From positions 1 through 14,315 of the forward strand of contig JAATEU010000295.1 in NCBI GenBank assembly GCA_015655565.1: a stretch of 14,315 nt of DNA, in the 5' to 3' direction. The stretch is from Clostridiales bacterium. Its GTDB lineage: Bacteria; Bacillota; Clostridia; Lachnospirales; Lachnospiraceae. Both the position numbers and the translations under genes were made by a program. Positions 1 through 5,740 of the stretch are shown here, one piece after another. The notes under the pieces are model-generated. The model worked only from the letters and a program-made list of their open reading frames with translations. It had not been told where the DNA came from and did no database searches. Positions within the stretch are counted from its first letter, which is position 1; each line of letters opens with the position of its first letter.

Positions 1-1131
1 ATGCGACATTGGAACAGAAAACATTTTCTGTTACCATCTAAAATGCAGTTTCCGGCAATTTGTTACAGAAGTTCACATCCATATGGAAATGTATTAATTA
101 TGTCACCATGGAATTATCCTTTTATGTTAACCATGGGACCGTTATTAGGCGCAGTTGCAGCGGGAAACTGTGTTATAGTAAAACCTAGTGCTTATAGTTC
201 TTTGACATCAGAAATAATTAAATCTATTATTGAAGAAACATTTGAGCGAGGGCATGTGGATGTTATTACAGGGGGCAGAGAACAAAACAAAGAGTTATTA
301 GATATTCGGTTTGACTATATTTTTTTTACTGGAAGTAGTAAGGTTGGAAAACAAGTTTTAGAAAAAGCTGCTCATTATTTGACTCCTGTCACACTGGAAC
401 TGGGAGGAAAAAGTCCCTGTATAGTGGATGAAACTGCAAATTTAAAAAAGGCAGCTAAAAGAATCATTTTCGGAAAATTTGTAAATGCAGGCCAAACATG
501 TATAGCTCCAGATTATATTTTAGTACATGAATCAGTAAAAGATTCATTATTATTTTATTTAGTAAAAAATATTAAAGAGGATATACTAAACTATAATGAT
601 TATAGTCATATTGTTAATCTCAAGCATTTTAATCGATTATTAAATCTTATGGAAGATGAAAATATTTATTATGGTGGCGAAAGCGATAATAAAAAATTAT
701 ATATAGAACCAACTATATTGATAGATGTAGATTGTGAAAGCAAAGTTATGCAGGAGGAAATTTTTGGACCAATACTCCCAGTAATAACATATAAGACGTT
801 AGAAAATGCTATTGAATATGTGAATCGAAATGGAAAACCATTAGCAATGTATTACTTTACTCAAAAAAGTAGTAGATTTAATAAGGTTTTAAGTTCTTGC
901 AATTTTGGTGGTGGATGCCATAATGACACGGTATTACATATGGCAACAGGACATATGCCATTTGGAGGGGTAGGTGATAGTGGAATGGGAGGATATCATG
1001 GGAAATACACATTTAATACTTTCAGTCATTATAGAAGTATTATGAGAAATTGTACAAGTTTTGAAAACCCTTTAAGGTATCAACCGTATAGTAAAGTAAA
1101 AGAAAATATTCTTAAATTATTAATTCGCTGA
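1..1131 (+). CDS. Aldehyde dehydrogenase, class 3-like, 5'-truncated by the window edge
   Basis: NAD(P)+-dependent oxidation of an aldehyde to a carboxylate, cytosolic or membrane-associated; the actual substrate cannot be told. Numbering from base 1, the visible 376 residues contain the family landmarks in order: Pro-Trp-Asn-Tyr-Pro with the oxyanion-hole Asn38, the cofactor-binding Lys61, the Phe-Thr-Gly-Ser turn (109-112), Glu133 in Glu-Leu-Gly-Gly-Lys-Ser-Pro, the catalytic Cys167 in Gly-Gln-Thr-Cys, Glu-Ile-Phe-Gly-Pro (253-257) and the Pro-Phe-Gly-Gly-Val-Gly-Asp-Ser-Gly motif near 320-328. All key residues are present. Class 3-type enzymes (YwdH, ALDH3) are about 450-460 residues, so roughly 80 N-terminal residues lie upstream of the window and the ATG at base 1 is most likely an internal Met. 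A terminator follows, so the gene is transcriptionally separate from the agr operon. Confidence 0.92.
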   Translation: MRHWNRKHFLLPSKMQFPAICYRSSHPYGNVLIMSPWNYPFMLTMGPLLGAVAAGNCVIVKPSAYSSLTSEIIKSIIEETFERGHVDVITGGREQNKELLDIRFDYIFFTGSSKVGKQVLEKAAHYLTPVTLELGGKSPCIVDETANLKKAAKRIIFGKFVNAGQTCIAPDYILVHESVKDSLLFYLVKNIKEDILNYNDYSHIVNLKHFNRLLNLMEDENIYYGGESDNKKLYIEPTILIDVDCESKVMQEEIFGPILPVITYKTLENAIEYVNRNGKPLAMYYFTQKSSRFNKVLSSCNFGGGCHNDTVLHMATGHMPFGGVGDSGMGGYHGKYTFNTFSHYRSIMRNCTSFENPLRYQPYSKVKENILKLLIR

Positions 1132-1465
1132 TAGAATTGGTAATGGTAGAGTAGACTGGTAGCCTATAATTAATTAAGAGCAGTGCTCCTTTATTTAACT
1201 TATAAGACTCAGCATAAAAAGAGTAACCCCTTTTTTTATGCTGAGTTTTTGTGCTATTTTTAATAAGTCTAGATCTTTGACCTTTTGTATTTGATGCAAT
1301 AGTATGGTGAAGTTAATAATTAACAAATAATTTTCAAATGCAGCATTTTGATTCCATTTTACCTAAATTTTAAATATATAAATACTTATAATAATGATAT
1401 TATATGGGGAATATATGTTGAATTATAGGTATTATTATCGTAAAGGATAGTAAGGAGTGTTCAAA
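1132..1465. other. Intergenic region between aldehyde dehydrogenase and the regulator operon
   Basis: This stretch holds the terminator at 1207-1250 and, just before it, a short GAGC/GCTC hairpin (1178-1188). From 1251 on it is very AT-rich, with no ORF I can support. A TATAAT hexamer at 1387-1392 could be a -10 box for the downstream regulator operon, but no good -35 lies at the right distance, so I do not claim a mapped promoter. Confidence 0.5.
1207..1250 (+). terminator. Rho-independent terminator after aldehyde dehydrogenase
   Basis: Perfect 14-bp stem (1207-1220 with 1233-1246; ACTCAGCATAAAAA and its complement), a 12-base loop, then a T run at 1246-1250 followed by a second T-rich stretch. 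The A-run at the base of the stem means it could also work, less well, in the other direction. Confidence 0.9.
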
Positions 1466-1813
1466 ATGCAAAATAAAGCAAAGGAGTTACGAAAAAGTAG
1501 ACGCTTAACTCAAGTAGAATTAGGTAAAATCATTGGAGTAACTCAACAAAATTATAGTAGATATGAAAAGGATATCACAATAATACCAATAGATATTTTG
1601 ATAAAAATATCGAAATATTATAATGTTACAACAGATTATTTACTAGGAATTTCGGAGGTGAAGCGGGGGCTGGAACAGCAAATTCTTGTTAACAAAGCAT
1701 TAGATGAGTATTATGATTTTGTTGAAGTTTATAAAACACTGAAAGATGAAGAAAAGGAGCTTATTTGGATGATTGTAGAAAAAATGAGACAACTTAGAAT
1801 ACGAAAAGGATGA
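1466..1813 (+). CDS. XRE/Cro-type helix-turn-helix regulator, small
   Basis: Predicted 115-residue DNA-binding protein. Residues about 4-60 form an HTH_3 (phage repressor Cro/CI-like) domain: an N-terminal Lys-Ala-Lys-Glu-Leu-Arg helix, the Thr-Gln-Val-Glu-Leu-Gly-Lys...Gly-Val-Thr-Gln-Gln core, and the usual Tyr-Asn-Val-Thr-Thr-Asp-Tyr-Leu-Leu-Gly end. The remaining 50 residues are a charged helix, probably for dimerisation. The start is set at ATG 1466 because AAGGAG (1452-1457) sits 8 bases upstream; an in-frame GTG at 1457 overlaps that site and is unlikely. The stop is only 7 bases before the response regulator start, so the two are almost certainly co-transcribed. Its target is not visible; self-regulation of the operon or a role alongside the Agr response regulator is inference. 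Confidence 0.85.
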   Translation: MQNKAKELRKSRRLTQVELGKIIGVTQQNYSRYEKDITIIPIDILIKISKYYNVTTDYLLGISEVKRGLEQQILVNKALDEYYDFVEVYKTLKDEEKELIWMIVEKMRQLRIRKG

Positions 1814-1820
1814 TGTATGT

Positions 1821-2552
1821 ATGTTAAATATTGTGGTTTGTGATGATGATATAAGATTTACTGGAAAATTTGAAAGTATACTATATGAAATAGCGGAACA
1901 GAAAAATATAACTGTCGATATAGAAGTACTTTGGAATGGGGCAGAGTTGATTAATAATGTCTGCAATGAGAAAAAATGTTATGATTTAATCTTTCTGGAT
2001 ATAGAAATGAAAGGAATGGATGGTATTGAAGTAGCCAGAAAGATTAGGGAAATAGATGAAGTTGTGTTACTTATTTATGTTACAAACTATAAAAGTTATG
2101 CTATAGAGGCATACGAGGTCCAGCCTTTTCAATTTATTGTGAAGCCTGTAAATATTGATATTTTATATAAGTATTTTAAAAAAGCTTACGAAAAGATTAT
2201 TTCAGGTGCATTTTACTTTGAATATAAATATGGAAAGTTTTATTGTAAAATATTGGTGAAAGAGATCATGTATTTTGAAAGTAAGAAACGAGTTATCTAC
2301 ATATATATTTTTGATAAAATGGTACAGAAGTTTTATGATAAACTAAATAATGTTGAAGAACGGTTAAAAAATGAAAAGGTGGATTTCTGGAGGATACATC
2401 AGTCATACTTGGTAAATACAAGATATATCCGTAGAAAGTCTTATGATGAGATAGAGTTAGTAAATGGTAAAGTTTTATATATTAGTGAAGACAGAAGAAA
2501 AGAAGTCAGTGAACTTTATTGTGATTATATTGGGGGAGAAATAGTTGAATGA
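1821..2552 (+). CDS. agrA: LytTR-family response regulator, AgrA-like
   Basis: Cytoplasmic two-component transcription factor of 243 residues. The receiver domain (about 1-120) shows the acidic pocket Asp8-Asp9-Asp10, the phospho-acceptor Asp60 in Leu-Ile-Phe-Leu-Asp-Ile-Glu-Met, Thr88 and Lys108. Residues about 132-235 form a LytTR DNA-binding domain, recognisable from the Glu-Ile-Met-Tyr-Phe-Glu-Ser and Phe-Trp-Arg-Ile-His-Gln-Ser-Tyr-Leu-Val-Asn segments. The AAAAGGA site ends 10 bases before ATG 1821. The kinase gene overlaps the 3' end by 8 bases, which indicates translational coupling. Its expected role, from the AgrA family, is to be phosphorylated by the neighbouring kinase in response to the cyclic peptide and to bind direct repeats; such repeats are seen upstream of agrD (3868-3902). 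Confidence 0.9.
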   Translation: MLNIVVCDDDIRFTGKFESILYEIAEQKNITVDIEVLWNGAELINNVCNEKKCYDLIFLDIEMKGMDGIEVARKIREIDEVVLLIYVTNYKSYAIEAYEVQPFQFIVKPVNIDILYKYFKKAYEKIISGAFYFEYKYGKFYCKILVKEIMYFESKKRVIYIYIFDKMVQKFYDKLNNVEERLKNEKVDFWRIHQSYLVNTRYIRRKSYDEIELVNGKVLYISEDRRKEVSELYCDYIGGEIVE

Positions 2553-3861
2553 AGAAAGCATAAATTTTTTTGTAAGTCTAATAATGCTCATGTTAATGTC
2601 TGGGTTGTCCCTTGTGATATTATATGAATATTTTAGGATGTTTTTAAAAAAGCATAAAAATACCGGCATAAATTGGACTATATGGATTATTTATTTTGCA
2701 TGGCAGATAATTGCAACTACGAAAAATATTGATTTGACAGTAGTTAATAGAATGTTACTAAGTGTTCTGTTTGTATTTTTGGTAGCATTTAATTTCAATG
2801 GTAGCGTTATACATAAATTTATTTTTACTGCAATTTACAATTCTATATGGATGCTTATGGAATTTCTCATAGGATATGTATTTATTAGTTTGGGAATGGA
2901 TTACCTTTCATGGGAATTATTGGGCTCTTTATTATCTAAGATAATGCTGTTATTAGTTGTAAAGTTGTTACAACGTTTTTTCGATAATTATAATATTCAG
3001 AATTTACCTAATTATTACGAAATTTTATTAATGTTGATTCCTGTGGGGAGTATGTTTGTGGTTTATAATTCATTTATGATGAGTAGTCAATCTTATGAGA
3101 GCCGGAACATATTATGTTCATTTGTGTCACTAATTATTATGTTAATTATAAATTTTTTAATATTTTACATATATTTAAAATTATCCGAAGATTTGGAATT
3201 AAGGAATAAAAATGAAGTATATAAGCAAGAAATTGAACTGTATAGCAGATATATTGATGAAAAAGAAAATACAATGCTTAGATTTCGTAAAGCTCGTCAT
3301 GATTTAAAAAATCAACTAATTTATCTGCTAGGGTTGTTGGAAATTAAAGAATATGATGAATTAAACACATATTTGTCAAAATTAATTGAACGAGAACCAT
3401 TTGATAGGCTTACCATAGCTAACTCTAACAATTCGGTTGTAGATGCTATTGTAAATTATAAATATGGGATAGCAAGACGTAGTGGTATTGAGTTTCAAGT
3501 TAAGTTGAATGTACCCATGAAATTGAATGTTGACAATACCGATCTGTGCTTAATTCTTGGCAATGCCTTGGATAATGCAATAGAGGCTAATATAAAATTA
3601 AATAGTAAAAAGCCATATATTAAACTTCTTATGAAATTGGATAAAAATAATTTGATAATAATAGTTGAGAATTCTTTTGATGGAATTATTAAAACAAATG
3701 ACCATGGCAAAATATTATCTATTAAAGAAGACATTGTGAATCATGGTATTGGTATAAACACAATACAAAAGACTGTTAATAAATACCATGGATTTTTAAA
3801 AATTAATATAGAGAATAAAGATAAAATATTTGTTTTAAAAATAGTATTATATCTAAATTAG
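2545..3861 (+). CDS. agrC: Membrane sensor histidine kinase, AgrC-like (GHKL family)
   Basis: Predicted peptide receptor of 438 residues. The N-terminal half (about 8-212) is six to seven hydrophobic segments with short loops, as in AgrC receptors. A coiled-coil-like linker (about 213-245) leads to the phosphorylation motif Arg-His-Asp-Leu-Lys-Asn-Gln with His252. The GHKL ATPase part shows the N box Gly-Asn-Ala-Leu-Asp-Asn-Ala-Ile-Glu-Ala (339-348) and the glycine-rich Asn-His-Gly-Ile-Gly-Ile-Asn (399-405). This is the HATPase_c_5 type typical of peptide-sensing kinases. The start is TTG 2545, with GGGGGAG (2532-2538) 6 bases upstream; no ATG fits. It overlaps the response regulator gene by 8 bases. 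All catalytic motifs are intact, so it should be functional. Signal identity is inferred from the agrD gene just downstream. Confidence 0.9.
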   Translation: MNEESINFFVSLIMLMLMSGLSLVILYEYFRMFLKKHKNTGINWTIWIIYFAWQIIATTKNIDLTVVNRMLLSVLFVFLVAFNFNGSVIHKFIFTAIYNSIWMLMEFLIGYVFISLGMDYLSWELLGSLLSKIMLLLVVKLLQRFFDNYNIQNLPNYYEILLMLIPVGSMFVVYNSFMMSSQSYESRNILCSFVSLIIMLIINFLIFYIYLKLSEDLELRNKNEVYKQEIELYSRYIDEKENTMLRFRKARHDLKNQLIYLLGLLEIKEYDELNTYLSKLIEREPFDRLTIANSNNSVVDAIVNYKYGIARRSGIEFQVKLNVPMKLNVDNTDLCLILGNALDNAIEANIKLNSKKPYIKLLMKLDKNNLIIIVENSFDGIIKTNDHGKILSIKEDIVNHGIGINTIQKTVNKYHGFLKINIENKDKIFVLKIVLYLN

Positions 3862-3867
3862 GATATC

Positions 3868-3902
3868 ATTACTTGTAATTGACTAAAATGAATATTACTT
3901 GT
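3868..3902 (+). promoter_or_regulatory. Pair of 9-bp direct repeats upstream of agrD, possible LytTR/AgrA sites
   Basis: ATTACTTGT occurs exactly at 3868-3876 and 3894-3902, with starts 26 bases apart. Read on the other strand each is ACAAGTAAT, which loosely resembles the 9-bp half-sites bound in pairs by AgrA-type LytTR regulators. A weaker third copy on that strand reads ACAAGATAA near 3979. The spacer (17 bases) is longer than the 12-13 bases usual for AgrA. The position, between the kinase gene and agrD, fits autoinduction of agrDB. The function is inference. Confidence 0.35.
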
Positions 3903-4005
3903 TAGGAGGCGATAAAGGATATTTGAATTGTAAAATTTCTTCATATAGGTAAAAGTTACATGAATTCTCGAAAAAATTACAAGATAAAATATTTTTATAT
4001 TTTCA

Positions 4006-4023
4006 TGATAAAATCTTTTATCA
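4006..4023. promoter_or_regulatory. Perfect palindrome overlapping the agrD leader
   Basis: TGATAAAA-TC-TTTTATCA is an 18-bp perfect inverted repeat ending directly against the ribosome-binding site AAAGGAGG (4024-4031) of agrD. With a 2-base centre it suits a dimeric repressor operator better than an RNA hairpin. The XRE-type regulator of the same operon is an obvious candidate binder, but that is a guess. Its AT-only arms make chance occurrence more likely in this composition. Confidence 0.35.
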
Positions 4024-4043
4024 AAAGGAGGTAGATTATTATT

Positions 4044-4202
4044 ATGAAGAATTTTAAAGACTTTATATCACAAAAATTGAGGACTCCAAACACCCTAGCT
4101 TCTATAGCATTGGTATTTGCTGTTATAGGGGCAAATACTAAATGCTGTTGTATATTTCATCAGCCTAAAAAACCAAATATGAAAAAGCTGAGGAAATTCT
4201 AG
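4044..4202 (+). CDS. agrD: Cyclic autoinducer peptide precursor, AgrD-like
   Basis: Predicted precursor of 52 residues. Layout matches AgrD: an N-terminal amphipathic/hydrophobic helix (about 1-30) for membrane docking, a core Asn-Thr-Lys-Cys34-Cys35-Cys36-Ile37-Phe38, and the charged tail His-Gln-Pro-Lys-Lys-Pro-Asn-Met-Lys-Lys-Leu that is characteristic of clostridial AgrD peptides. The family route is that AgrB cuts at the end of the core and closes a thiolactone from a Cys side chain to the new C-terminal carboxyl. A five-residue ring, the usual size, would use Cys34 and Phe38 and leave two free cysteines inside the ring. AAAGGAGG (4024-4031) lies well placed before ATG 4044. The stop TAG shares its G with the GTG start of agrB. 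Precursor identity is secure from sequence plus neighbours; the exact mature peptide is not. Confidence 0.9.
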   Translation: MKNFKDFISQKLRTPNTLASIALVFAVIGANTKCCCIFHQPKKPNMKKLRKF

Positions 4203-4777
4203 TGGATAGACTTGCAGATAAGTTAACATGCTATATTATTTCACAAAATATTATTAGTAAAGATGATTATGATGTGTATAAATATGGTATGCAGACCGGT
4301 CTTGAGATGATTTTGTGTATGGCTATATGTTCAATTGTGACCATATATATGAAATCATTTTTTGAATTTCTTATGGTTATATCTATATTCTTTTCAATGA
4401 GAGCTTTCGTAGGAGGAATTCACTTAAAACATTTTATTACATGTTTAACGTGTTCTTTCATAGTAATAAACTCAATATTAATTCTTCCTAAGTTTTATAT
4501 ACCTTATAAGTCCGATTCATTAATTTTTACTTGGATATGTTTATTATCAATTATTTTATTAACTCCAGAAGCAATAAAAAATAGCGTGAAAGATCAAGAG
4601 GAATGGATTTATTTAGATAAACAGAGAAAAAGAATTCTAATAGGTATAGCGATATTAGGTCTGGTATTATGGATGTTTAACCTAACGAAATTATTATCAT
4701 TAATATTTTATACCACAATGGCAGTATGTATTTCAATGGTTTTAGAAATTATAAAAAATAGGTGTTTAAATAATTAA
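4202..4777 (+). CDS. agrB: Accessory gene regulator B, AgrD-processing endopeptidase
   Basis: Integral membrane cysteine protease of 191 residues that trims the AgrD tail and helps form the thiolactone. Several membrane segments are visible (about 33-50, 54-68, 80-96, 105-120, 143-182). The family core Arg67-Ala-Phe-Val-Gly-Gly-Ile-His74-Leu-Lys-His-Phe-Ile-Thr-Cys81 is present; His and Cys seven residues apart match the catalytic pair of staphylococcal AgrB. Cys84 is a nearby extra cysteine. The start is GTG 4202, with GAGGA (4190-4194) 7 bases ahead, overlapping the agrD stop by one base, so the two are translationally coupled. Length is normal for the family (about 190-210). No disruption is seen. 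The next sequence, 3 bases after the stop, is a decayed recombinase. Confidence 0.95.
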   Translation: MDRLADKLTCYIISQNIISKDDYDVYKYGMQTGLEMILCMAICSIVTIYMKSFFEFLMVISIFFSMRAFVGGIHLKHFITCLTCSFIVINSILILPKFYIPYKSDSLIFTWICLLSIILLTPEAIKNSVKDQEEWIYLDKQRKRILIGIAILGLVLWMFNLTKLLSLIFYTTMAVCISMVLEIIKNRCLNN

Positions 4778-4779
4778 GG

Positions 4780-5165
4780 GTGATATTGAGGAATAATACC
4801 GAAATAGTATGGTTGCTTGATGATATAATTTCCAAAGATGCATATGATGAAAAATACAGAGATTTTACTGATAAAATCAACAAGTACAAAGAAGAGTACG
4901 AATTTCTTATAATGAATATGGATGAACAAAAGAACATCGCAAAGCGTATGAAAGAGTTAAGAAAAAAATTTCAGATATCGATGTACTTGATACGTTTGAT
5001 AGAGTTGTATTTGAAAGCATCGTCGAAAAAGTAATTGTTGGTGAAGTTAATGAACAAGGAATAATTGATCCTTATAAGTTGACCTTTGTGTTAAAAGGTA
5101 ACGGATGCAAGGTACTTAGTGATGCAAAGGACAGATATTCAAATTCGTGTAGAAAAGTAAATTAA
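4780..5165 (+). pseudogene. C-terminal remnant of a large serine recombinase, frameshifted
   Basis: The first frame (4780-5034) encodes a coiled-coil stretch of the type found near the end of large serine recombinases: Ile-Ser-Lys-Asp-Ala-Tyr-Asp-Glu-Lys-Tyr-Arg-Asp-Phe followed by repeated Lys/Glu. The second frame, from 4971, continues the family pattern with Asp-Val-Leu-Asp-Thr-Phe-Asp-Arg-Val-Val-Phe-Glu-Ser-Ile-Val-Glu-Lys-Val-Ile-Val-Gly and then Asp-Pro-Tyr-Lys-Leu-Thr-Phe, ending at TAA 5163-5165. The switch lies at or near an A7 run (4962-4968). The catalytic resolvase domain, zinc ribbon and all upstream parts are missing, so this is about the last 125 residues of a protein normally over 500. 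It marks an old mobile-element boundary. The GTG at 4780 is not a real gene start. Confidence 0.75.
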
Positions 5166-5210
5166 TTAATAATTAAATATTTTTAATAGGTTAGAAAGGA
5201 TGCTTTAGAA

Positions 5211-5453
5211 ATGAGCGTACAAAATGACCTGTTGAATAATAAAGAAGAATTTTTGAATGAAATTGATAATGAAGTAAAGGATAATAACCAAATGTGTTCT
5301 TTTTGGCAGGACGAGCTAGAGGATATATGTTCTTCTTGGCAAAACGACTCATGTGGAGGTGATAATAATGATGACACCCAAAAAACACAATTTAGCATAA
5401 GAAAATCCAAAGGCATCAAGATGAAAAATCTTAATGCCTTTGTTTTCATATAA
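5211..5453 (+). CDS. Small acidic Cys/Trp-repeat peptide, candidate modified-peptide precursor
   Basis: Unrecognised 80-codon ORF. Residues 1-28 are acidic and helix-prone with no cysteine, like a leader. Then a unit recurs with an 11-residue period: Cys29-Ser-Phe-Trp32-Gln-Asp34 and Cys40-Ser-Ser-Trp43-Gln-Asn45, followed by Ser-Cys48-Gly-Gly. The DNA of the two units (20 bases from 5295 and from 5328) matches at 17 of 20 positions, so it is a true duplication. This leader-plus-repeated-core layout is typical of ribosomal peptide precursors; Trp-x-Asp/Asn triplets are the kind cross-linked by radical SAM cyclophane enzymes. No such enzyme is in the window. AAAGGA lies 10 bases before ATG 5211. 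The last 25 codons run through a terminator hairpin, so the present 3' end may be an accident of truncation. It could also be a meaningless ORF. Confidence 0.4.
   Translation: MSVQNDLLNNKEEFLNEIDNEVKDNNQMCSFWQDELEDICSSWQNDSCGGDNNDDTQKTQFSIRKSKGIKMKNLNAFVFI
5355..5400 (+). other. Near-consensus ribosome-binding site leading to a 10-codon stub
   Basis: GGAGGTGAT at 5355-5363 is an almost perfect anti-16S match, 4 bases (8 from GGAGG) ahead of ATG 5368, with a second ATG at 5371. The frame reads Met-Met-Thr-Pro-Lys-Lys-His-Asn-Leu-Ala and stops at 5398-5400, just ahead of a terminator. The site lies inside the 3' part of the small Cys/Trp ORF, the arrangement used to couple a precursor to the next gene. 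Either a downstream gene has been lost, or this is a genuine tiny ORF or leader. Confidence 0.4.
5408..5446 (+). terminator. Rho-independent terminator after the small Cys/Trp ORF
   Basis: CAAAGGCAT (5408-5416) pairs with 5434-5442; after one C/A mismatch, AAGAT (5418-5422) pairs with 5428-5432 around a GAAAA loop. A TTTT run follows at 5443-5446. The hairpin lies inside the reading frame of the 5211 ORF. Confidence 0.75.
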
Positions 5454-5455
5454 GT

Positions 5456-5551
5456 ACATAAAACAACTTAATAAATTCGTCATAAGGCGAACTACTATAT
5501 CGTAAATATCTATATAGGGACTAAGAATAAATTTTTGTGTTGATCTAACAT
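5456..5551 (-). pseudogene. Possible vestige of an IS1182-type transposase N-terminus
   Basis: On the minus strand a GGCGGTGAT site precedes ATG 5551, which begins Met-Leu-Asp-Gln. One frame over, the same stretch reads Gln-Lys-Phe-Ile-Leu-Ser-Pro-Tyr-Ile-Asp-Ile-Tyr-Asp-Ile-Val-Val, and one more frame over Pro-Tyr-Asp-Glu-Phe-Ile-Lys-Leu. Placed end to end these resemble, from memory, the start of IS1182-type transposases (a Leu-Ser-Pro-Tyr...Leu-Tyr-Asp segment, then Pro-Lys-Asp...Leu-Arg). Two frameshifts within about 80 bases and no continuation mean that, if real, it is only a short decayed fragment. I cannot confirm it by alignment. Confidence 0.3.
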
Positions 5552-5591
5552 AAGTATCACCGCCTGAATTTGTTACTTCTATATATAATAA

Positions 5592-5637
5592 AAAAACACT
5601 ATAAATGCTGTGAACTTTCAACATTTATAGTGTTTTT
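5592..5637. terminator. Perfect 16-bp bidirectional terminator
   Basis: AAAAACACTATAAATG (5592-5607) and its exact complement (5622-5637) flank a 14-base loop that contains a further TGAA/TTCA pairing. T runs flank the stem on both strands. On the minus strand it lies about 100 bases beyond the lysR stop and should end that transcript. On the plus strand it backs up the terminator at 5408-5446. Confidence 0.85.
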
Positions 5638-5740
5638 ATTAACACAGGACTTTTTTAGTACCCTCAAAAACAAGGGTTTAGAGATTTTCTTGTTTGATTG
5701 AAAATAGTGCAAATAGGTATATCCAATCATTTGAGAACCT

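Noticed and set aside
3904..3950. Short ORF after AGGAGG at 3904-3909
   Set aside because: The nearest start is a TTG giving nine codons (Met-Asn-Cys-Lys-Ile...). It has no AgrD-like features and the spacing is poor.
5183..5624. Minus-strand ORFs of 65-91 codons across the small Cys/Trp ORF and terminator
   Set aside because: No credible start signals; they cross terminator hairpins. Only the short 5456-5551 portion shows any family-like residues and is reported separately at low confidence.
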